A stretch of DNA of 64,000 bases from Micromonospora sp. WMMD812 (GCF_027497215.1 NZ_CP114904.1:2502001-2566000); one strand, 5' to 3'. Shown: positions 49,881 to 59,645, numbered from the stretch's first letter. A program made the numbers and translations. The notes: generated by a model not told the origin, from the letters alone.

Positions 49881-50687
49881 TCAGCCGACGAACTGGAGCT
49901 TCGTCACGAGCCAGGCGCCGGAGTCCCGGTCGCGCACCAGGTCCAGCTGGATCCGGTAGTGCGACGGGCGGCCGTCGGGCGCCTTCACGTTCTTGACGGT
50001 GGCGTCGACGGCCACCAGCACCACCGCCCGGTGGCGGTCACCGGAGACCAGCCCGGCGCGCAGCACGGTGCCCTGCGAGTCCACCTTGTTCTCCACCACG
50101 GCGGTGCGGACCTGCGCCTGCCCGCGGGTGAACTCGTCCTTGAAGTCGCCGGTGGCACCCGCGGTGATCCGCTGGAGGTCACGGTCCACACTGGCCGCGC
50201 TGACCGAGACGAAGTTGACGCTGGCCTGCTTGGCGGCGGCCAACGCGCCCTGCCGGGCCTGCTCGGTGGCCCGGTCGACGTACCAGCGGTGCCCGTACAC
50301 CCCGGCGCCGGCGAGGGCGGCGGCCAGCAGCACCACGAGCAGGGCGACCAGGGCGCGTCGCCGGCCCGGCCCGGCCGCCTGTCCGGCCGGCTCCTCGGCG
50401 GGACGGTCCGCCGCCGGCCCGGCGGTCTTCGCGCGGTCCGTGACCGGCGGCTCCTCGGCGGGAGACGGCAGGTCCTCCACCTCCGCCGGATCACCGACCA
50501 CGGTCAGGTCGCCGACCTCCGTCGGGTCCTCCACCGGCTCCTCGTCGAGCCGCTCCAGCACCTCTTCGATCCTCGTGGCCGGAGCGAGTACGGGACGGGT
50601 GACCAGCCGGCGCTGCACCGGCCGCCCGGGCGCGCCCGCCTTGGCTCCCTTGATCACTCTGAGCGTGCGCTCCCTGCGGGTCGGCAC
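49881..50687 (-). CDS. Mce-associated membrane protein
   Basis: A 268-residue protein. A long hydrophilic, acidic/Pro-rich N-terminal segment (to ~115) precedes one TM (ALVALLVVLLAAALAGAGVY) and a Mce-associated extracytoplasmic domain (ASVNFVSVSAASVDRDLQRI, FKDEFTRGQAQVRTAVVENK, YRIQLDLVRDRDSGAWLVTK). GTG at 50687 has a strong SD (GGGAGGTGG). GTG at 50717 overlaps the mceF stop and could be used instead. The N-terminal extension is unusually long for the family. Confidence 0.8.
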   Translation of the reverse strand: MPTRRERTLRVIKGAKAGAPGRPVQRRLVTRPVLAPATRIEEVLERLDEEPVEDPTEVGDLTVVGDPAEVEDLPSPAEEPPVTDRAKTAGPAADRPAEEPAGQAAGPGRRRALVALLVVLLAAALAGAGVYGHRWYVDRATEQARQGALAAAKQASVNFVSVSAASVDRDLQRITAGATGDFKDEFTRGQAQVRTAVVENKVDSQGTVLRAGLVSGDRHRAVVLVAVDATVKNVKAPDGRPSHYRIQLDLVRDRDSGAWLVTKLQFVG

Positions 50688-50713
50688 ACCGCCACCTCCC
50701 TCTCCTGCGCCGG

Positions 50714-51961
50714 TCACGGAGTCACCCCGGCGAGCAACAGCTGCTTCCACGACTGGTCCCCCGCGGTCCGGTACTGCCCGCCGGTGCCGCCGAACTGCAA
50801 CGGCCGGCCGTCCGAGCCGAGCACCAGGCCGGTCGCCGGGTCGTACCCGCCCGGGGCGGTCGGTCCGGAACCGGCGGCCGGGGGTGCCGGTGCGGGCTCA
50901 CGGCCGCCCGGTCGCGGCGCGTTGCCGGCGCCCCGGACGCTCCCGCCGGCCGCCCGTTCCCCCGCGTCGCACCGCGTGCTGCCGCCGGAGTACACGCAGG
51001 ACGGCGGATCGCTCACGTTGAGCACCAGGCCGAGGTGGGCGGTGCCGTCGCCGGGGGTGACGGTGAACCCCCCGGCCACCGCGATCGGGTAGGTCACCAG
51101 CAGTTGCTCGATCCCGGGCAGCCGGCGGGCGGCGATCCCGTTGACGGTCACCAGGTTGCCCAGCAGGGTGCCGACGGTCGGCTCCAGGCCGCGCAGCAGC
51201 GCCCGCAGTTCGGCGCCGGCCGGCGGGCCGTCGGCGAGCAGCCGGCGCAGGTCCGGATCGGCGGCACGGACCGTGGCCGCCAACGCCGCCAGCCCCGCCG
51301 ACCAGCGGCGCAGCGCCTCGGCCGACTCGGCCTGCGTGGTCAGCACGGTACGCCCGTCGCGGATCAGCGCCAGCGTCTCGGGCAGCCGCGCCCCGGCGTC
51401 GGCCAGCAGGGCGTCACCGGCGTCGAGGATCCGGGCCAGCGCCTGCTCGTTGCCCTCGAACGCGGCGCCCAGCTCGGTGATCAGCACGGTGAGGTCGGCC
51501 GGATCCACCGACCGGACCAGCGCGTCCAGATTGGTCAGCAGCGCCTCCGGGGCGAGCGGCACGCCGGTGCGGTCCGCCGGAATCACCGAGCCGTCGACCA
51601 GGTAGGGCGCGCCGTCGCGCTCCGGCCGCAGGTCCACGTACTGCTCGCCGACGGCCGAACGCTGGGTCACCACGGCCCGCAGCGCGGCGGGCACCCGCAC
51701 ACCCCGGCCGATCCGCAGCTCTGCCCGAGCGCCGCCGTCGCGCAGCTCCACGGCGGTGACCCGGCCCACCGGCACGCCCCGGTAGGTGACCGGCGCGTTG
51801 GGGAAGATGCCGCCGGCGCGGGTGAGATCCAGGTGGACGAGATACCCGCCGCCGAGCAGCCGGTCGCCGAGCCCGACGTAGCGGACCCCCACATACCCGA
51901 TGCCGAGCAGGCTCACCAGGACGAAGGCGAGCACCTGAAGTTTCGCGATTCGTCCGATCAT
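50714..51961 (-). CDS. mceF: MCE-family protein MceF
   Basis: A 415-residue secreted/anchored MCE protein: N-terminal TM (VLAFVLVSLLGIGYVGVRYV), MCE domain ~37-115 (HLDLTRAGGIFPNAPVTYRG, VPVGRVTAVEL, VTQRSAVGEQYVDLRPER), then a helical channel-forming region and a Pro/Gly-rich C-terminus from ~330. One of the six MCE proteins that would form a lipid-conducting tunnel across the periplasm-like space. The ATG at 51961 overlaps the mceE stop. Confidence 0.88.
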   Translation of the reverse strand: MIGRIAKLQVLAFVLVSLLGIGYVGVRYVGLGDRLLGGGYLVHLDLTRAGGIFPNAPVTYRGVPVGRVTAVELRDGGARAELRIGRGVRVPAALRAVVTQRSAVGEQYVDLRPERDGAPYLVDGSVIPADRTGVPLAPEALLTNLDALVRSVDPADLTVLITELGAAFEGNEQALARILDAGDALLADAGARLPETLALIRDGRTVLTTQAESAEALRRWSAGLAALAATVRAADPDLRRLLADGPPAGAELRALLRGLEPTVGTLLGNLVTVNGIAARRLPGIEQLLVTYPIAVAGGFTVTPGDGTAHLGLVLNVSDPPSCVYSGGSTRCDAGERAAGGSVRGAGNAPRPGGREPAPAPPAAGSGPTAPGGYDPATGLVLGSDGRPLQFGGTGGQYRTAGDQSWKQLLLAGVTP

Positions 51962-53433
51962 CCCAGCACCCCTCCCCCGAGCACGTCGCCCAGGTCGCCG
52001 ATCAGCCCGGTCACCGCACCGGTCACCGGCAGTACGCACTCCGCGGTGAGCACCGTGCCGGGCAGCAGCTTCGTCCCGGCCGGGAAGGCGGTGCCGGTCG
52101 GCACCAGGCCCTTGGGCAGGATCAGCGCGCCGAGCGGCACCACCGAGCCGGGCTTGAGCAGCTTGCAGCCCTCGGGCAGCAGGCATTCGGTGGGCGGGGT
52201 CCAGGTCGTCGGGAAGTCCTTGAGGTCGGGCAGGCACTCGATCAGCGGCGGCAGCTCCGGCTTCGGGCGGCCGCCGCTGCCGGTTCCCGGCCGGGGACGC
52301 GGGGTGGTGCCACCGGCGGACGAGGGCGGTGTCGATCCGGGAGCGGACGGTCGGGCCGTCGACCGGGCCGGCTCGGGCGCGGCGACGACCAGGTTGGCCA
52401 GGATGTTGGCCGCGTCCAGGTCGGCGGTGATGGCGAGGTTGACGAAGTCACCGACGATCGCACCGTCGGCGTTCGGTGGGAACGGGAAGGACAGCATGAA
52501 GTCCAGCGACTTCGGCAGGTTGTCGCCGGCCCGGGCCAACTGCTCCAGGATCGGTTGCAGCGCCCGTACGCTGGCCAGGGTGTCGTCCCGGCTGCGGGTG
52601 ACCACCCGGCTGCCGACCTTGCCCAGCTCGCCGAGAGCGGTCAGCGCGTCGGTGAGCTGGGTACGCTGATCGGCCAGCACGGTCAGGCCCGGGGCGAGGG
52701 AGTCGAGCGCCTCGCCGACGACCTCGCGCTGCCGGCTGAGCCGGTCGGTCAGCCGGTCGAGCGCCTCGATGGCCCGCACCAGGTCGGCCTTCTGCCGCTC
52801 CAGCCCGCCGACGAACGTGTCGAGCTGGTGCAGCGCGTCGCGGACGGCCGGTTCCCGCCCGTCGAACGCCTGGCCCAGCTCGGTGGTGATGGTCCGCAGC
52901 TGGGCCAGCCCGCCGCCGTTGAGCAGCAGGCCGAGCGCGGCGAGCACCTCCTCGACCTCGGCGCCCCGCCGGGTCCGCGACAGCGGGATGACGTCACCGT
53001 CGGCGAGCCGCTCGCTGGCGGCCCCGGTGGGGGGCGCCGCCACCGTCACGTACTTCTCGCCCAACAGGCTGCTCTGCCGGACGGCGGCGGTGGCGTTCGC
53101 CGGCAGCCGCACCCCGCGGTCGACGCGGAGCCGGACCCGGGCGGTCCAACCGGCCAGCGAGATCTTCTCCACGCTGCCCACCGTCACGTCGTCGACCTTG
53201 ACGGCGGCCTGCGGCACCAGGTCGAGCACGTCGGTGAACTCGGCGGTGACCGTGTACCCGTCGCCGGCGGGGGCGCCGCCCGGCAGTGGCAGGTCGGCCA
53301 GCTCGGGCAGGCCGCAGCCGGTGGTGAGCAGCAGCACGGCGACCGCTCCGGCCAGCGCGCGCCGCACCCGCGCGCCGGCCGGAGCCCGTCCCCCGCACCC
53401 GCCCGCGCGGCTCGCAAGCTCTCGCACCTTCAC
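51958..53433 (-). CDS. mceE: MCE-family lipoprotein MceE
   Basis: A 491-residue MCE protein with a lipoprotein-type N-terminus: basic ARVRRALAGAVAVLLLTTGC, with a lipobox-like LTTGC (Cys40). The MCE domain follows (VTAEFTDVLDLVPQAAVKVD, VGSVEKISLAGW, VRQSSLLGEKYVTVAAPP), then long helical segments and a Pro-rich tail with a Cys-containing end domain. This is the usual MceE/LprK position. GTG at 53433 has SD GGAGGTGG; GTG at 53487 overlaps the mceD stop and is the alternative. The -3 residue is Thr, not Leu. Confidence 0.86.
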   Translation of the reverse strand: MKVRELASRAGGCGGRAPAGARVRRALAGAVAVLLLTTGCGLPELADLPLPGGAPAGDGYTVTAEFTDVLDLVPQAAVKVDDVTVGSVEKISLAGWTARVRLRVDRGVRLPANATAAVRQSSLLGEKYVTVAAPPTGAASERLADGDVIPLSRTRRGAEVEEVLAALGLLLNGGGLAQLRTITTELGQAFDGREPAVRDALHQLDTFVGGLERQKADLVRAIEALDRLTDRLSRQREVVGEALDSLAPGLTVLADQRTQLTDALTALGELGKVGSRVVTRSRDDTLASVRALQPILEQLARAGDNLPKSLDFMLSFPFPPNADGAIVGDFVNLAITADLDAANILANLVVAAPEPARSTARPSAPGSTPPSSAGGTTPRPRPGTGSGGRPKPELPPLIECLPDLKDFPTTWTPPTECLLPEGCKLLKPGSVVPLGALILPKGLVPTGTAFPAGTKLLPGTVLTAECVLPVTGAVTGLIGDLGDVLGGGVLG

Positions 53434-53483
53434 CGAGCCACCTCCGTTCGCGACTGCGGGGCTCGCCAGCTCACTCCACGCGC

Positions 53484-54734
53484 TCACAGCACACCTCGCA
53501 GGATGCCGCCGAGGGTCAGGTCACGGGTGATGCCGGGGCCGCCCGGCGCCCCGTCCGAGCCCGGTCCACCGGCGGAGCTGACCGGAGGGGGTGCCGGTGG
53601 GGTCGGGCCGGTCGCCGGGGCGCCGGGCGGCAGCTTGAGGAGCTTGCGGAGCTGGTCGGTCATCGGCAGCTTGCGGGCCTGCAGCGTCTGGGCGAGGGCC
53701 AGGCAGGTCTCGGGCACCTGGGCCCGGGGGAGCTGATCCACGATCAGCGAGCAGACGAAGCCGGCCGGGTCGTACGGGCCCATCACGTTGTCCCGCGTGT
53801 CGAGGGTGCCCGAGCGGGGGTTGTAGGCCAGCGCGAGGTTGTTCACCGTCAGCGGCGCCACGTCGAGGATGTCGATGACGGCCTTCTGCTGGCGGACGAG
53901 CACGCCGGTCACGTCGGCGAGCGCGGCGACGTTGCCGGTCAGCTCGTCGCGGTTGCTCCGCACGAAGGCGGTGACGTCGGCCAGCGCCGCGGCGAGGTTG
54001 CGCAGGGCGGCCGCCAGCTCGTCCCGCTCCCCGGCGAGCTGCTCGGCGACGTCGGCCAGCTGCTGCTGGAAGCCTCGCACCTGCTGGTCGCTGCGGGCGA
54101 GCGCGGTGGTGAACCGTTGCAGGTTCGCCACCGAGCCGAACAGGTCCTGCCGGCCGTCGGCGAGCGTGTCGAGCGCCCGGGACAGGCCGTCCAGGGTCGC
54201 GTGCAGGTCGTCGCCGTTGCCGGCCAGGTTGGCCCGCCCGGTCGCCAGCAGGTCGGAGAGCGCGCCGTCGGCGTTGGCGCCCTGCGGGCCGAGCGCCCGG
54301 TTGAAGTCGTCCAGCGCCTGGTAGATGTCGTCGATCTCCATGGGCGCGGCGGTGCGGCCCACCGGGATCTCGGCGCCGTCCGGCAGCGCGGCGCCGCCGG
54401 TGAACGCGGGGGTGAGCTGCACGTACCGGTCGCTGACCACGCTGGGCGGGACGATCAGCGCCTGGGCGTCGGCGGGGATCTCCAGCTCCGGGTCGTAGCG
54501 CATGCCCACCCGGACCACGCGACCCTGCGGGGTGACCGACTCGACCTCGCCGACCCGCACGCCGAGCACGCGGACGTCGGAGCCGGGATAGACCCCGACC
54601 GCCCGGGTGAAGTAGGCGACCACCCGCCGCTGGGCCGGATCGTGGCGCCACACCACGAGGCCGGCGGCGAGCGCGGTCAGCAGCACGGTGGCGGCGGCGA
54701 GCGGGCGGCGCCAGCGTCGGATCGGGCCGGCCAT
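53484..54734 (-). CDS. mceD: MCE-family protein MceD
   Basis: A 416-residue MCE protein. TM near the N-terminus (LAAATVLLTALAAGLVVWRH), MCE domain ~36-115 (VVAYFTRAVGVYPGSDVRVL, VRVGEVESVTPQGRVVRVGM, IVPPSVVSDRYVQLTPAF), then coiled-coil-like helices and a Pro/Gly-rich end. The start ATG overlaps the mceC stop by one base (TGATG). Confidence 0.88.
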   Translation of the reverse strand: MAGPIRRWRRPLAAATVLLTALAAGLVVWRHDPAQRRVVAYFTRAVGVYPGSDVRVLGVRVGEVESVTPQGRVVRVGMRYDPELEIPADAQALIVPPSVVSDRYVQLTPAFTGGAALPDGAEIPVGRTAAPMEIDDIYQALDDFNRALGPQGANADGALSDLLATGRANLAGNGDDLHATLDGLSRALDTLADGRQDLFGSVANLQRFTTALARSDQQVRGFQQQLADVAEQLAGERDELAAALRNLAAALADVTAFVRSNRDELTGNVAALADVTGVLVRQQKAVIDILDVAPLTVNNLALAYNPRSGTLDTRDNVMGPYDPAGFVCSLIVDQLPRAQVPETCLALAQTLQARKLPMTDQLRKLLKLPPGAPATGPTPPAPPPVSSAGGPGSDGAPGGPGITRDLTLGGILRGVL

Positions 54735-55714
54735 CAGCGTCCTCCCGTCGGCACGTAGGGCTGGAGCAGCCCGCTGACGTACGAGTCGAACCAGCGGCCG
54801 TTGCCGACCACGTTGGCGAAGGCGGTCACGAACGGCGCCATCCGCTGGATGGTCTGCGCCAGCTCGTCGCGGTTGCGTTGCAGGACGGCGACCACGTCCC
54901 GCAGCTTGCGCAGCGCCGGTTCCAGCTGTGCGCGGTTGTCGGCGACCAGTCCGGACAGCTCGGTGGCCAGCTCGTCGGTGCCCACCAGCAGCCGGTGGAT
55001 GGCGTCCCGGCGACGACTGACCTCGGCCAGCAGCGCCTCGCCGTCGGCGACCAGCTTGCGGAACTCCTCGTCCCGGGTGGCCAGCACGTCCGTCACCTGA
55101 CGGGCCCGGCCGAGCAGCTCCCGCAGCTCGGCGTCCCGCTCCGCGACGGTGCGGGACAGCCGGGAGAGCCCGACCAGCGAGGAGTTGACGCTGCCGGGGG
55201 TGTCGGCGAACGTCTCGGAGAGGGTGCGGAACGCGGCGGCGAGCTGGTCGGTGTCGACCCGGTCGACGGTGTCGGCCAGCCCGGTGACGGCCTGCACCAC
55301 GTCGAACGGCGTGGCGGTGCGGTCCAGCGGGATCTGCGCCCCCTCGGGCAGCCGGTCCGGGCCGGCCGGGGCCAGCGCGAGGTACTTCTGGCCGAGCACC
55401 GTCTTGATCCGGATCGTGGCGCCGGTCTCCCGGCCGAGCCGTACGCCGTCGTCGTCGACCCGGAACCGCACCCGCACGTACGGCTGCGCGCCGCGGGCCA
55501 GCTCGACCGCGGTCACCGCGCCGACCCGGACCCCGGCCACCCGGACCTCGTTGCCGGTGGCGAGGCCGCTGGCGTCGGAGAAGGCCGCCTCGTACGACCG
55601 GCCGGTGAGGGCGGCCAGCCGGTCGAGCTGGAAGGAGCCGAGCAGGGTCGCCGCGATCACGGCCAGCCCGACCGCGCCGACGACGACCGGGTTGCGTTCG
55701 CGGAAGGGTTTCAC
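54734..55714 (-). CDS. mceC: MCE-family protein MceC
   Basis: The 326-residue MCE protein begins MKPFRERNPVVVGAVGLAVI with the TM, then the MCE domain ~42-120 (AAFSDASGLATGNEVRVAGV, RVGAVTAVELA, RIKTVLGQKYLALAPAG), followed by long helices. ATG at 55714 overlaps the mceB stop. It lacks the Pro-rich tail of its neighbours. Confidence 0.88.
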   Translation of the reverse strand: MKPFRERNPVVVGAVGLAVIAATLLGSFQLDRLAALTGRSYEAAFSDASGLATGNEVRVAGVRVGAVTAVELARGAQPYVRVRFRVDDDGVRLGRETGATIRIKTVLGQKYLALAPAGPDRLPEGAQIPLDRTATPFDVVQAVTGLADTVDRVDTDQLAAAFRTLSETFADTPGSVNSSLVGLSRLSRTVAERDAELRELLGRARQVTDVLATRDEEFRKLVADGEALLAEVSRRRDAIHRLLVGTDELATELSGLVADNRAQLEPALRKLRDVVAVLQRNRDELAQTIQRMAPFVTAFANVVGNGRWFDSYVSGLLQPYVPTGGR

Positions 55715-56745
55715 TGGCTTCCTCCGGTGGCGCAGCGGGCGGCCGGGGCGCTGAGGGTCGCCGGGTTGAGCGGGGCGTGGCCGGCGACCGCGACCCGGCC
55801 GTCGAAGTCGCAGAGGTAGAAGTTGAACCAGGAGCCGTAGGAGGCGACGCGGGTCAGCGACTCGTACCGCTCCGGCAGCCGGCCGAGGGTGCCGTCGATG
55901 ACGGCAGCGTTCCGGTCGAGGGTGCCGGCGAGGTCACCCAGCGCGCGGACGTCGGCGGCGAGCGGCGGCCGAGCGTCGTGCAGCAGTCCGGCGGTCACGT
56001 CGGTGAGTCCGCCGAGGTTGGCCAGCGCGTCGCCGATCGCGGTGCGGTCCGCGGCGAGGCCGGAGACGAACTGCTGCACCTGGGCGATCGTCTGGTCGAG
56101 CTCGGCGTCCCGGCCGGCCAGCGTGGCGAGGACCTGGTTGAGGTTGGTGACCACCCGGCCGATCACGGCGTCCCGGTCGGCCAGCGTGTTGGTCAGCGAG
56201 GCGGTGCGTTGCAGCAGGCTGGTGACCGTGCCGCCCTCGCCCTGGAACACCTGGATGATCTCGTAGGCGAGCTTGTTGACGTCGTCGGGGCTCAGCGCGG
56301 TGAACAGGGGCCGGAAGCCGTTGAACAGCGTGGTGAGGTCCAGCGCCGGGGTGGTCTGGGCGAGCGGGATCAGCCCGTCCCGCCGCAGCGGGCGGCCGTC
56401 CCCCGGCCCCTCGGTCAGCGCCAGGTACCGCTGGCCGACCAGGTTCCGGTATCGGATCTTGGCGCGCACGCTGGTGGCCACCGGCAGGTCGGTGGTGACC
56501 GTGAAGGCCACCTCGGCGACGGTGTCGTCGACCACCCGGATGTCGCCGACCTTGCCGACGCGGACGCCGGCGACCCGGACGTCGTCGCCGGGGAGCAGCC
56601 CGGTCACGTCGGTGAACCGGGCCCGGTAGGTGACCCCGCCGGGCGGAAAGGCGCCGAGGGTCTGGGCGAGCAGCGCGGTGAGCAGCATCGTCACCGCGGC
56701 GAAGAGCAGCAGCTTGACCAGCGGGGCGAGCGTCTTCCCGGTCAT
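55711..56745 (-). CDS. mceB: MCE-family protein MceB
   Basis: A 344-residue MCE protein with an N-terminal TM (LLLFAAVTMLLTALLAQTLG), MCE domain ~38-116 (YRARFTDVTGLLPGDDVRVA, GVRVGKVGDIRVVDD, KIRYRNLVGQRYLALTEGPG) and a helical body ending near SYGSWFNFYLCDFDGRVAVA, a conserved MceB-type C-terminal motif. ATG at 56745 overlaps the mceA stop. Confidence 0.88.
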   Translation of the reverse strand: MTGKTLAPLVKLLLFAAVTMLLTALLAQTLGAFPPGGVTYRARFTDVTGLLPGDDVRVAGVRVGKVGDIRVVDDTVAEVAFTVTTDLPVATSVRAKIRYRNLVGQRYLALTEGPGDGRPLRRDGLIPLAQTTPALDLTTLFNGFRPLFTALSPDDVNKLAYEIIQVFQGEGGTVTSLLQRTASLTNTLADRDAVIGRVVTNLNQVLATLAGRDAELDQTIAQVQQFVSGLAADRTAIGDALANLGGLTDVTAGLLHDARPPLAADVRALGDLAGTLDRNAAVIDGTLGRLPERYESLTRVASYGSWFNFYLCDFDGRVAVAGHAPLNPATLSAPAARCATGGSQ

Positions 56746-58073
56746 CGCTCGGTCACCACCCCGCCGCGCAGCAGCGGACCCCAGAGCAGGACCGCGATGT
56801 CCGGCACCTCCGCCGGCAGGGTGCCGGTGAGCGCGCCGATGAGCGGTTTGACCAGGGATCGCTCCTCACCGGTGGCGGCCCGGCCCATCTCGGCGGGGAC
56901 GCCGTCGCCGGTGGGCACCGCCACCCGGGCCGGGGCCGGGGGTTGCTTCCCGGCCGCCGCCGGCACGCCGACCGGCAGCAGCGGGCGGGGGCGCTCGCCG
57001 GAGTAGTCGTAGCCGTCGTTGACCGGGTGCTCGGGCGCCGGCACCTTCGGATGCGGCAGGCCGTAGCACTGCGGGCCGTTGCGCGCGCCGTACACCGGCT
57101 CGTCCCGGCCCGGCTCGTACGGCCCGCCGTCTTTGGTCACCTCCAGGGTGATGTGCATCCGCCCGCCGGCGAAGACCTCCTCGACCCGTGGTTGCAGGGT
57201 GACCAGGCCGTCCATGAGGCACGGGTACTCCGGGGCGTACGTGGCGAGCAGTTCCAGCACCGGCCGGCTGACCGCCCCGAGTCGGATAAGCTGGTCGCCG
57301 TGCCGGTCGAGGAAGCCCTCGGTCGCCTCGGCGGTGCCGGTGGTGTCGGCGAGGAACGCGGCGAGCTGGGTCCGCTGGTCGGCGACGGTGCGCGCGGTGA
57401 CCGTCACGTCGCGCAGGAGGGCCAGCAGGTCGGGCAGGGCCGCGTCGTAGCTGTCCAGCACGGTGGCGAGCTTCCGGACGTCCTCGGTGATGGTGGGCAG
57501 GGCCGGGTTGAGCTGGCTCAGGTACGCGCCCAGCCGCTCGACGTTCGCCCCGAGTTGCTCGCCCCGTCCGTCGAGGGCGGTGGCGAGCGCGCCCAGCGTC
57601 GCGGCGAGCTGGTCGGGGCGGATCGACTGCAACAGCGGCAGCGCCTCGTCGAGCACCCGCTCCAGCTCCACCGCGGTGGTGCTGCGGTCCTGGCCGATGA
57701 CGGCGCCGTCGCGGATCGACCCGGCGCCGCCGGCGACCGGCGGGACCAGCTCGACGTAGCGCTCGCCGAAGAGCGTCTTGGGCAGCAGGCGGGCGGTCAC
57801 GTCGGCGGGGATCCGGCCGGTGCGGTCCGGGTCGAGGGCCAGCCGGAGCACGGCGCCGTCGCCGCCGCTGCGCACCGAACGCACCTCGCCGACCAGCACG
57901 CCGCGTACCTTGACGTCGGCGCCCTCGGTGAGTTGGAGGCCGGCGCGGTCGGCGTGCAGGGTGACCCAGGCGACCGGGGTGAACGCCTTGCGGTAGTGCA
58001 GCACCGAAGCGGTCAGCGCCGCGGTCAGTACGGCGATGAAGGCGATGCCGAGGATGCGATGTCTCATGGTCAC
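56742..58073 (-). CDS. mceA: MCE-family protein MceA
   Basis: A 443-residue MCE protein: TM (ILGIAFIAVLTAALTASVLH), MCE domain ~34-115 (VTLHADRAGLQLTEGADVKV, RGVLVGEVRSVRSGGDGAVL, LLPKTLFGERYVELVPP), helices, and a C-terminal domain with MceA-type LELLATYAPEYPCLMDGLVT. GTG at 58073 overlaps the yrbEB stop; ATG at 58067 is possible. Confidence 0.88.
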   Translation of the reverse strand: MTMRHRILGIAFIAVLTAALTASVLHYRKAFTPVAWVTLHADRAGLQLTEGADVKVRGVLVGEVRSVRSGGDGAVLRLALDPDRTGRIPADVTARLLPKTLFGERYVELVPPVAGGAGSIRDGAVIGQDRSTTAVELERVLDEALPLLQSIRPDQLAATLGALATALDGRGEQLGANVERLGAYLSQLNPALPTITEDVRKLATVLDSYDAALPDLLALLRDVTVTARTVADQRTQLAAFLADTTGTAEATEGFLDRHGDQLIRLGAVSRPVLELLATYAPEYPCLMDGLVTLQPRVEEVFAGGRMHITLEVTKDGGPYEPGRDEPVYGARNGPQCYGLPHPKVPAPEHPVNDGYDYSGERPRPLLPVGVPAAAGKQPPAPARVAVPTGDGVPAEMGRAATGEERSLVKPLIGALTGTLPAEVPDIAVLLWGPLLRGGVVTER

Positions 58074-58873
58074 CCCGCGATCCGGACGGTGGTGGTCGCG
58101 CCCCAGATGGCCAGGGACAGGAAGAAGTCGACGATGTTGACGGCCACGATGGCCAACCGGACGGCCCGCCCGACGGCCACGCCCACTCCGGCCGGCCCGC
58201 CGCTGGCGGTGTAGCCGTACCAGCAGTGCACGAGCACCACGATCACGCTGAACACCAGCACCTTGGCGAAGGACCAGAGCACGTCGCCCGGGGGCAGGAA
58301 GAGGTGGAAGTAGTAGTCGTAGGTGCCCGCGGACTGTCCGAAGTAGAAGACCGCGATGGTGCGGGTGGCCAGGTAGCTGGCGAGCAGGCCGACCACGTAC
58401 AGCGGGATGACCGCGATGAACCCGGCGATCATCCTGGTGGTGACCAGGAACGGCAGCGACGGCACGCCCATCACCTCCAGGGCATCCACCTCCTCGGAGA
58501 TCCGCATCGCGCCGAGCTGCGCGGTGAATCCGCAGCCCACGGTGGCCGACAGGGCCAGCGCGGCCACCAGCGGCGAGATCTCCCGGGTGTTGAAGTACGC
58601 CGACACGAAGCCGGTGAACGCGCTGCTGCCGATCTGGTTGAGTGCCTGGTAGCCCTGCAACCCCACCTCGGTGCCGGTGAAGAAGGTGAGGAAGCAGATG
58701 ACGCCGACCGTGCCGCCGAGCACGGCGAGCGCGCCGGTGCCGAAGCTGATCTCGGCGAGCAGCCGGACCACCTCGCGCTTGTAGCGGCGCACCGTGCGGG
58801 GGGTCCAGGCGAACGCGCGCAGGTAGAAGGCGAGCTGGCCGCCGAGGGCGTCGAGGAGTCGCAGCACCGCCAC
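58070..58873 (-). CDS. yrbEB: YrbEB-type MlaE permease
   Basis: A 267-residue MlaE/YrbE permease with five to six TMs. The conserved loop FTAQLGAMRISEEVDALEVM and the segment VPSLPFLVTTRMIAGFIAVI are the ATPase-coupling region of the family, and GYTASGGPAGVGVAVGRAVR lies before the last TM. It pairs with YrbEA as the membrane part of the Mce transporter. GTG start at 58873, one base from the yrbEA stop. Confidence 0.9.
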   Translation of the reverse strand: MAVLRLLDALGGQLAFYLRAFAWTPRTVRRYKREVVRLLAEISFGTGALAVLGGTVGVICFLTFFTGTEVGLQGYQALNQIGSSAFTGFVSAYFNTREISPLVAALALSATVGCGFTAQLGAMRISEEVDALEVMGVPSLPFLVTTRMIAGFIAVIPLYVVGLLASYLATRTIAVFYFGQSAGTYDYYFHLFLPPGDVLWSFAKVLVFSVIVVLVHCWYGYTASGGPAGVGVAVGRAVRLAIVAVNIVDFFLSLAIWGATTTVRIAG

Positions 58874-58874
58874 G

Positions 58875-59645
58875 TCAGCTTCCCTTCTGCGGTACGACCT
58901 GGAAGTACACGGCCGTGACGATGAAGTTCAGCGCGAACAGCAGCATGAAGGTGATCACCACGCTCTGGTTCACCGCGTCGCCGACCCCCTTCGGCCCGCC
59001 CTTCGCGGTCATCCCCTTGTACGAGGCCACCAGCGCCGCGGCGGCGCCGAACAGCAGCGCCTTGACCTCGCCGACCAGCAGGTCGGGTAGCTGCCCGAGG
59101 GCCTGGAAGCTGGCCAGGTACGCGCCCGGCGTGCCGCCCTGCAACACCACGTTGAAGGCGTAGCCGCCGCTCACCCCGACCACGCTGACCAGGCCGTTGA
59201 GCAGCACCGCGACCAGCATGGAGGCGAGCACCCGGGGCACGACCAGGCGCTGGATCGGGTCGATGCCGAGGACCTGCATGGCGTCCAACTCCTCGCGGAT
59301 CTTCCGCGAGCCCAGGTCGGCGCAGATGGCCGAGCCGCCCGCCCCGGCGATGATCAGCGCGGTGACGATCGGGCCGGCCTCCCGGACGACGGCCAGCACC
59401 GACGCGGCGCCGGTGAACGACTGCGCCCCGAGCTGGCGGACCAGCGAGCCGAGCTGGAGGGCGATGACCGCGCCGAACGGGATCGACACCAACGCGGCCG
59501 GCAGGATGGAAACCGAGCTGATGAACCAGGCCTGCTGGACGAACTCCCGCACCTGCACCGGCCGGCGGCCGAGCGCGCGCAGCGTGTCGAGGCAGAACGC
59601 GAAGAACTCGCCGGAGCGGCGTACGGCGGTGATCGGGGCGCTCAC
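58875..59645 (-). CDS. yrbEA: YrbEA-type MlaE permease
   Basis: A 256-residue MlaE/YrbE permease: the SAICADLGSRKIREELDAMQ coupling loop, LGIDPIQRLVVPRVLASMLV and YKGMTAKGGPKGVGDAVNQS before the last TM. GTG at 59645 overlaps the ATPase stop (GTGA). The frame stays open upstream but is antisense or out of register with the ATPase. Confidence 0.9.
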   Translation of the reverse strand: MSAPITAVRRSGEFFAFCLDTLRALGRRPVQVREFVQQAWFISSVSILPAALVSIPFGAVIALQLGSLVRQLGAQSFTGAASVLAVVREAGPIVTALIIAGAGGSAICADLGSRKIREELDAMQVLGIDPIQRLVVPRVLASMLVAVLLNGLVSVVGVSGGYAFNVVLQGGTPGAYLASFQALGQLPDLLVGEVKALLFGAAAALVASYKGMTAKGGPKGVGDAVNQSVVITFMLLFALNFIVTAVYFQVVPQKGS

